Part shown: positions 2,851-6,685 of the stretch, piece by piece
Position numbering within the stretch: position 1 is the first letter of the stretch
How the letters are laid out: every line of letters starts with the position of its first letter
The notes under the pieces: generated by a model
Seen by the model: only the letters and a program-made list of their open reading frames with translations
What the model was told of the DNA's origin: nothing
The model's database searches: none
Position numbers and translations under genes: made by a program
Assembly (NCBI GenBank): GCA_027351145.1
Contig: DAIEIZ010000040.1
Location: 1-6,685, forward strand
DNA from: Candidatus Moraniibacteriota bacterium
Lineage (GTDB): Bacteria; Patescibacteriota; Minisyncoccia; Moranbacterales; UBA2206
DNA length: 6,685 nucleotides
Direction: 5' to 3'

Positions 2851-4833
2851 ATGAACAAAATAAAACCAAGAATGTATTATTTTGATAATGAGAATTCCAC
2901 AACTAAAATGCACCAGGATGCAGAAATGCTTAAATTTGAGGCAAAGCTGGCAACTTTAAAAAAAGCTAATATAGAACTCAACAGGAAAAATCAAAGAGCA
3001 TTGGAAGACCGGATTGAAATGTTAAATAAAAAAGATTATGGGCCAATATTTGCAAATGGATTAAATCACAAGACTTTGAGTGAAATCGGTTTTTTAGAAA
3101 AGACAATCATTTTGGAAAAAGCGATTGGACTTGGAAAAATCGGGCTAAAGGATATGCAGACACTTTTTGATGCCGATTCAAGTGATGAAATCAAGCTAGC
3201 TGTGATGGAAACTTTTTCCAAGCTCAAATTTTCCGATGAGAAAGAAAAAACCGAAGCATTGGACTATTTGGAAAGGGTGGGAAAATATTTTTCCGGAAAT
3301 ATCTATTTTGACGGCGATCGAGCATCAGATGAAATTGATGAAGCATATCTCAAAGGCCTGTCTCTTGATTGGTCCGAGGGAAAAGATGCTGAACAAATGA
3401 TCATAACCTCGGCGATTGTAAGAATTTCTGAGATAGCTGAGAAAGATGATGTCACTCGACGACTTTTGGGAATTTTTGAAAATACGGGTTTTGAACAGAA
3501 GGATAATTTGGAAGATTCGGATAAAGACAGTGATCAGAAAAATATAATTACAAAAGGCAGTATGTTTTTGAATGAAAGAGGAGAATTGGCTCATTCTGAT
3601 GACAAAGAATGGTATGATTTGCGCTATTATGAAAGGCGTTACATCGTTCAACTTTTAGCAGAAAAGAAAAGCCAAAAAGGTATCGATTATTTTATCAATT
3701 ATCTCAAAGAATCCGATGAATCAACTGTCATCTATCGCAAAGAAATTCAAGAATTACTGGAGACGGACACAGAATATACTCAGAAGAAAACAATGGAAAT
3801 TTTGGGTGGAGAAAAACTTAGTGATAAACAAATCTTTCGTTTTGTGACTTTGATGACTGATATGCTGGGGGATATTGCAATGCGGGATCGCATTGATAGG
3901 GAAATTATTCAAGAAAAAATCATGGGAGGCGGAGAGCGACTGAAAAATTTGGAAAGAGTGCGTTCGTTTTTTACTCCTAGCTCGGACAAAGACGCGATTT
4001 TAAGCTTGCAAAGTTTCTATCAAAATAATATTCATTTCGAAGACTACAAAGTCAACGAGCGGATGAATGAAAAAGAAGTGGCTTTGCTGCAAAGCTTGAT
4101 CGGCAAAGATGAAAAAGTTTTGGAAATGGGTTGTGGAACCGGACGGTTGATCAGCGAATTGGCCAAATCCGGTCGCGATATTTCCGGTTATGACTACACC
4201 CAGCGGCATGTGCAAATTACCAAAAAAACCTTGGAGGAAAAAAATTTGCCAACGAAAGTGTTTCAAGGCGATTGGCACAACAATGCGCTAAAAGATGAAA
4301 GTTTTGACACAGTATATTCTTTGGGAAGAAATATTTTGCATGATTATTCTATAATTTCTCAAGTGGAACTTTTCAGAGAAGCGACGCGGATTTTGAAAGA
4401 TGGTGGAAAGTTTATTTTCGACATTCCCGCGCGAGAAAAAGCGACGGAAGAAGAGTTGGTAAAGTTGTGGAAGAAGCGAAGGCATAAAGAATATGAGTTG
4501 GAAAATCAAGAAAATTCAAAAGAGGAGACAGAAGCAGAATTGGAAAAATGGGAAGGCGAAGCGTTATCCGAATTCAATGGCTATGAAAAAATGGTTTTGA
4601 AATATGGTTTGGAGATGAAAAAACGAGGAATTGATAATTTCCGTTTTGGCGCGATTTATGACTCGCCGGATGGCGAAAACTTTGCCACTCGCTATGCTTA
4701 TTCTCCGGAAGATATTGCGCAACTCGTGCAGATTTTTGGGTTTGAAATCAGCGAAATAAAAAAAGAGAGGTTGGCGACCAATGAAAATGATGAGAATCTT
4801 TATTTTGTGCTCAAAAAGAAAGTAATAAACTAA
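2851..4833 (+). CDS. Class I SAM-dependent methyltransferase with long helical N-terminal region
   Basis: This 660-aa protein has a typical SAM-binding core: motif I V-L-E-M-G-C-G-T-G-R-L (423-433), acidic motif II residue Asp448 in G-Y-D, and F-D-T-V (485-488). An L-K-D-G-G-K-F-I-F segment is the usual strand near the end of the core. The first 400 residues are almost entirely charged alpha-helix. A predicted coiled coil lies at about 22-65, followed by helical segments that resemble HEAT-type repeats. A second charged helical insertion (about 530-570) interrupts the C-terminal part. The helical region may bind a protein or nucleic-acid substrate. The substrate is unknown, and the aromatic NPPY/DPPY motif of DNA amino-methylases is absent. 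No Shine-Dalgarno precedes the ATG. Its stop overlaps that of the convergent regulator gene. Codon use is A+T-rich, as in the other right-half genes. Confidence 0.85.
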   Translation: MNKIKPRMYYFDNENSTTKMHQDAEMLKFEAKLATLKKANIELNRKNQRALEDRIEMLNKKDYGPIFANGLNHKTLSEIGFLEKTIILEKAIGLGKIGLKDMQTLFDADSSDEIKLAVMETFSKLKFSDEKEKTEALDYLERVGKYFSGNIYFDGDRASDEIDEAYLKGLSLDWSEGKDAEQMIITSAIVRISEIAEKDDVTRRLLGIFENTGFEQKDNLEDSDKDSDQKNIITKGSMFLNERGELAHSDDKEWYDLRYYERRYIVQLLAEKKSQKGIDYFINYLKESDESTVIYRKEIQELLETDTEYTQKKTMEILGGEKLSDKQIFRFVTLMTDMLGDIAMRDRIDREIIQEKIMGGGERLKNLERVRSFFTPSSDKDAILSLQSFYQNNIHFEDYKVNERMNEKEVALLQSLIGKDEKVLEMGCGTGRLISELAKSGRDISGYDYTQRHVQITKKTLEEKNLPTKVFQGDWHNNALKDESFDTVYSLGRNILHDYSIISQVELFREATRILKDGGKFIFDIPAREKATEEELVKLWKKRRHKEYELENQENSKEETEAELEKWEGEALSEFNGYEKMVLKYGLEMKKRGIDNFRFGAIYDSPDGENFATRYAYSPEDIAQLVQIFGFEISEIKKERLATNENDENLYFVLKKKVIN

Positions 4834-5597
4834 TTTATTGCAATCTTCCACAGTGCTTCAAACCAAGCTCGGTTCATGTCATATATATTTTTGTCTTCAA
4901 TGAGAATGGAAATTGTGTTACCTTTATCAATAATTTGATAGGAAATTTTGCCATCATAAATTTGAATATTTGATTTGAAAGGGCTGATAAGATCTTTTAG
5001 ATAGCGAATTTCTGTGATAGCGTCATATTTATCATCCGTTGTGCCAAAAGTCATTTCCGGTTTTTTTCCCGCGCGCAAAATCCTTTTTTTGATGCTTTTA
5101 TATTTTCTCTTTCTTTTATATTCATTGTTAATTTCTTTGAATTTGTTTTCTGTTTGCATCGCATTAGTATTGATGAAAAGCAATATTTCCGTTTGAGAAG
5201 TAAGTGTATCATCGAGAATTTTTTGCATCCCTTCTTCGCCTTCATAGAATTTTACCCCAGGTTTACTCTGCGTGATGTTATAGCTGGAAATGAGACTGGG
5301 CAGGGTGTCTTCAAAAGTTTTTTTGCTTTGGCTGAGTTCGGTTTCTTTATTTTCTAATATTTTTTCCAAATTGCGCGGGTGCGTTGCACGCCATTTGGTT
5401 ACTTCTTTTTCTTTTTCAATTTTTTCCACAAGATTCAATGCAAGCAATTCCTCCAACGCCTTATATGCCACCCCGCGCGGATGATTGACGATTTTCGCCA
5501 CATCGCTGGCTTTGGTTTCGCCGTGTTCGAAAAGGCAATCCAGCACAGCGGATTGGGTTTTTGTGAGGCCGAATTTTTGAAGTTGATCGTTAAACAT
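4830..5597 (-). CDS. TrmB-type transcriptional regulator
   Basis: With the start at 5597 this is a 255-aa protein. A winged helix-turn-helix lies at about 5-72 (recognition helix around R-G-V-A-Y-K-A-L-E-E, 41-50), then a short coiled coil (about 78-98). The C-terminal effector domain has V-K-F-Y-E-G-E-E-G (115-123) and the I-Y-D-G-K-I-S-Y strand (213-220), ending in F-E-A-L-W, all typical of TrmB-like regulators. These bind DNA as dimers and respond to small molecules, sugars in the archaeal prototypes; the ligand here is unknown. The frame is open to an ATG at 5678 (282 aa), but that would overlap the upstream ORF6N gene by 35 bases and cross a 19-bp palindrome that looks like an operator. 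Family members normally begin just before the first helix, so 5597 is preferred. No Shine-Dalgarno is seen at either start. Confidence 0.85.
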   Translation of the reverse strand: MFNDQLQKFGLTKTQSAVLDCLFEHGETKASDVAKIVNHPRGVAYKALEELLALNLVEKIEKEKEVTKWRATHPRNLEKILENKETELSQSKKTFEDTLPSLISSYNITQSKPGVKFYEGEEGMQKILDDTLTSQTEILLFINTNAMQTENKFKEINNEYKRKRKYKSIKKRILRAGKKPEMTFGTTDDKYDAITEIRYLKDLISPFKSNIQIYDGKISYQIIDKGNTISILIEDKNIYDMNRAWFEALWKIAIN

Positions 5598-5608
5598 TAA
5601 GTTGGTTA

Positions 5609-5627
5609 ATATCGCAATTTGCGATAT
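5609..5627. promoter_or_regulatory. Palindromic operator candidate upstream of the TrmB-type gene
   Basis: ATATCGCAA, a single T, then TTGCGATAT form a perfect 9-bp inverted repeat, 11 bases before the preferred start codon. This is the expected position for an autoregulatory site of a dimeric winged-helix protein. No clear -35/-10 pair was found around it, so the gene may be expressed with the ORF6N gene upstream. Confidence 0.55.
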
Positions 5628-5643
5628 CGAGTCTAGATTATTT

Positions 5644-6297
5644 TTAGTTCCTATCGCTGTTTCTATCATAAAAACCAATGCGTTTTTTTGGCTGCGTATC
5701 TTCTTTCATCAGTCGTGCGATCATTTGAAAAACTACTTTGAAACTTTTGTCATATTTGTCTTCCATCGATTCTACCTTTTCGCGCAGTTGTTTGTGGGTG
5801 GACAAAATTTCTCGCAACTTCACGAATGTTCTCACAATTTGGATACTAACCGCAACAGCTCGTTTGCTTTTGAGTACGGCGGAAAGCATCGCCACGCCTT
5901 GTTCGGTGAAAACGTAAGGTGCATAACGTCTACCGCCATAACTTGAGCTTCCATTTTGGAATCTCAGGTTTTCACTGTTGTCTAAGGTCACAATTTGTGA
6001 CTTCCAATTTTCATCGCTTAAGCTTCCATTTTGGAATCTTGAAAATGCAGTAGCTTCTTTTTCGCTTAGTTGAAACATGAAATCTTTTGGAAAACGCTCG
6101 ATATTTCTTTTGACAGCTTTGTTTAGATTTCCTGTGGTTACGCCATAAAGCTCGGCTAAATCTCGGTCAAACATTACTTTTTCCCCGCGGATGAAATAGA
6201 TTTGGCTCATTATCCGTTCATCAGGAACTGCGCTTGAGGTGTCATTTTGGTGCTTTAAGTTTTCATTTTTGACCATATTTTTTGGTTTTTTATGCAT
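5644..6297 (-). CDS. ORF6N-domain DNA-binding protein
   Basis: This is a 217-aa protein. Residues about 29-130 match the ORF6N domain of phage and mobile-element proteins: I-Y-F-I-R-G-E-K-V-M-F-D-R-D-L-A-E-L-Y-G-V (33-53), then K-R-N-I-E-R-F-P-K-D-F-M-F-Q-L (63-77). Later come Y-V-F-T-E-Q-G-V-A-M-L (128-138) and a helical, coiled-coil-like tail (about 155-200) ending in K-K-R-I-G-F. The family is thought to bind DNA; specific roles are mostly unknown. The motif R-F-Q-N-G-S occurs twice (87-92, 112-117) through an exact 19-bp DNA repeat. The start at 6297 is supported by a promoter whose predicted transcript begins about five bases upstream, so the mRNA is nearly leaderless. Met8 (6276) is the alternative. 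It lies directly upstream of the TrmB-type gene and is probably co-transcribed with it. Confidence 0.88.
   Translation of the reverse strand: MHKKPKNMVKNENLKHQNDTSSAVPDERIMSQIYFIRGEKVMFDRDLAELYGVTTGNLNKAVKRNIERFPKDFMFQLSEKEATAFSRFQNGSLSDENWKSQIVTLDNSENLRFQNGSSSYGGRRYAPYVFTEQGVAMLSAVLKSKRAVAVSIQIVRTFVKLREILSTHKQLREKVESMEDKYDKSFKVVFQMIARLMKEDTQPKKRIGFYDRNSDRN
5946..5964 (-). repeat. 19-bp direct repeat inside the ORF6N gene, copy 1
   Basis: The repeat is identical to 6021-6039. Both copies are in the same frame, 75 bases apart, and encode R-F-Q-N-G-S. Confidence 0.85.
6021..6039 (-). repeat. 19-bp direct repeat inside the ORF6N gene, copy 2
   Basis: This is the second copy of 5946-5964. The segment between the copies (S-D-E-N-W-K-S-Q-I-V-T-L-D) may be a locally expanded or recombined variable loop. 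Confidence 0.85.
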
Positions 6298-6308
6298 TTT
6301 ATACCATA

Positions 6309-6337
6309 ATTCTAGCAGATTTTGCCTACTTTGTCAA
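6309..6337 (-). promoter_or_regulatory. Sigma70-type promoter of the ORF6N gene
   Basis: On the minus strand TTGACA (6337-6332), a 17-base spacer and TAGAAT (6314-6309) form a near-consensus promoter. The predicted start lies about five bases before the ATG at 6297. Confidence 0.75.
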
Positions 6338-6432
6338 CATTAAAAATGACAATATGAAAGTGATGATAAGCCAAAATAGTCTTTTATGTTAGGCGGTTTG
6401 ATGACAAAAAGCTAAAAATGCCATTGTTTCTA

Positions 6433-6461
6433 TGGACAAAATTGTTAAATTCTGATATACT
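6433..6461 (+). promoter_or_regulatory. Sigma70-type promoter with extended -10 driving the candidate ncRNA
   Basis: TGGACA (6433-6438), a 17-base spacer and TATACT (6456-6461) preceded by TG at 6453-6454. Transcription should begin near 6468 and run rightward through the terminal repeat. It is divergent from the ORF6N promoter. The only open frame just downstream is a 16-codon ATG at 6473, with no ribosome-binding site. Confidence 0.7.
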
Positions 6462-6467
6462 ACGCAG

Positions 6468-6685
6468 TTAAGATGAATTGCCAGAGAGATGAGCAATTGA
6501 AGAAGAGAGAAATCTTCACTTAACAAAACAAAGTTCTTTCAACTAAAAAAATGTATTCAAATCGCCTCTGGAAGTATTGGGTTTGAAAAAATCAAAAGAA
6601 ACCTTCAGGCGAAATGAATCATTGAATGGCACAAGAAACGAAAAGGCATACCAAAGTCTTGGTAGAGAGATAGGCAATCTATTAT
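6468..6685 (+). ncRNA. 5' part of a candidate structured RNA (continues at 1-246 if circular)
   Basis: This region downstream of a good promoter has no gene. Positions 6467-6472 plus 6474-6477 pair with 6515-6524 (10 bp, one bulged A), enclosing 6478-6481/6493-6496. Next, 6555-6559 and 6562-6567 pair with 6607-6613 and 6615-6619, a 5 bp + 6 bp stem across a 2x2 loop, followed inside by GAAG/CTTC. The TTTGA/TCAAA hairpin with a five-A loop, near 6582-6596, closely resembles the loop of the hairpin at 2213-2231. No known RNA family was recognised. Confidence 0.45.
6571..6685. repeat. Right copy of exact 115-bp terminal direct repeat
   Basis: This copy is identical to 1-115; see the left copy. 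It begins about 103 bases downstream of the predicted transcription start, inside the candidate ncRNA. Confidence 0.95.

Overview
The window is a 6,685-base, mostly A+T-rich stretch with a visibly more G+C-rich island at about 980-2780. Its first 115 bases are repeated exactly as its last 115 bases (1-115 = 6571-6685). The simplest reading is a circular molecule of about 6,570 bp opened inside a transcribed region. A chromosomal segment bounded by a 115-bp direct repeat is not excluded, and no replication protein is recognisable. The gene set (a small GIY-YIG nuclease, an ORF6N-domain protein, a TrmB-type regulator and a SAM methyltransferase with a long helical N-terminus) is of a kind common in Patescibacteria/CPR genomes. 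That assignment is an inference from gene content only; no taxonomic marker gene is present. All stops are TAA or TAG.

Layout. Positions 6433-6685, continuing across the presumed junction into 1-246, hold a sigma70-type promoter followed by a hairpin-rich gene-free segment (candidate ncRNA). Positions 247-548 form a small element with 19-bp perfect inverted ends around a GIY-YIG nuclease gene on the minus strand. Positions 549-733 form a compact, apparently pseudoknotted RNA-like structure. Positions 734-859 are a 126-bp gene-less element with 21-bp inverted ends that share a 13-bp core with the GIY-YIG element. Positions 860-1137 are a structured leader, followed by two genes I do not recognise (1138-2013, 291 aa; 2300-2605, 101 aa), each with a strong Shine-Dalgarno. 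After each gene come a shared 20-bp box and a hairpin, and the unit ends in a good intrinsic terminator at 2750-2788.

The right half is ordinary by comparison. A 660-aa protein with a C-terminal SAM methyltransferase domain (2851-4833, +) converges on a TrmB-type regulator (4830-5597, -), with overlapping stop codons. An ORF6N-domain gene (5644-6297, -) lies upstream of the regulator on the same strand and has its own good promoter.

The most unusual property is on the + strand between about 549 and 2790. There the sequence, including both unrecognised coding regions, can be read as an almost unbroken chain of abutting hairpins. Several are 10-20 bp long, many carry G-U wobbles, and short loops (GAAA, GAA, AAAAA) recur. 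I saw nothing similar on scanning part of the methyltransferase gene. This looks like a large structured RNA that also encodes two proteins, or mRNAs under strong selection to fold, and is the best candidate here for an undescribed system. All pairing was done by eye, so it needs shuffled-sequence folding and covariation to be established.
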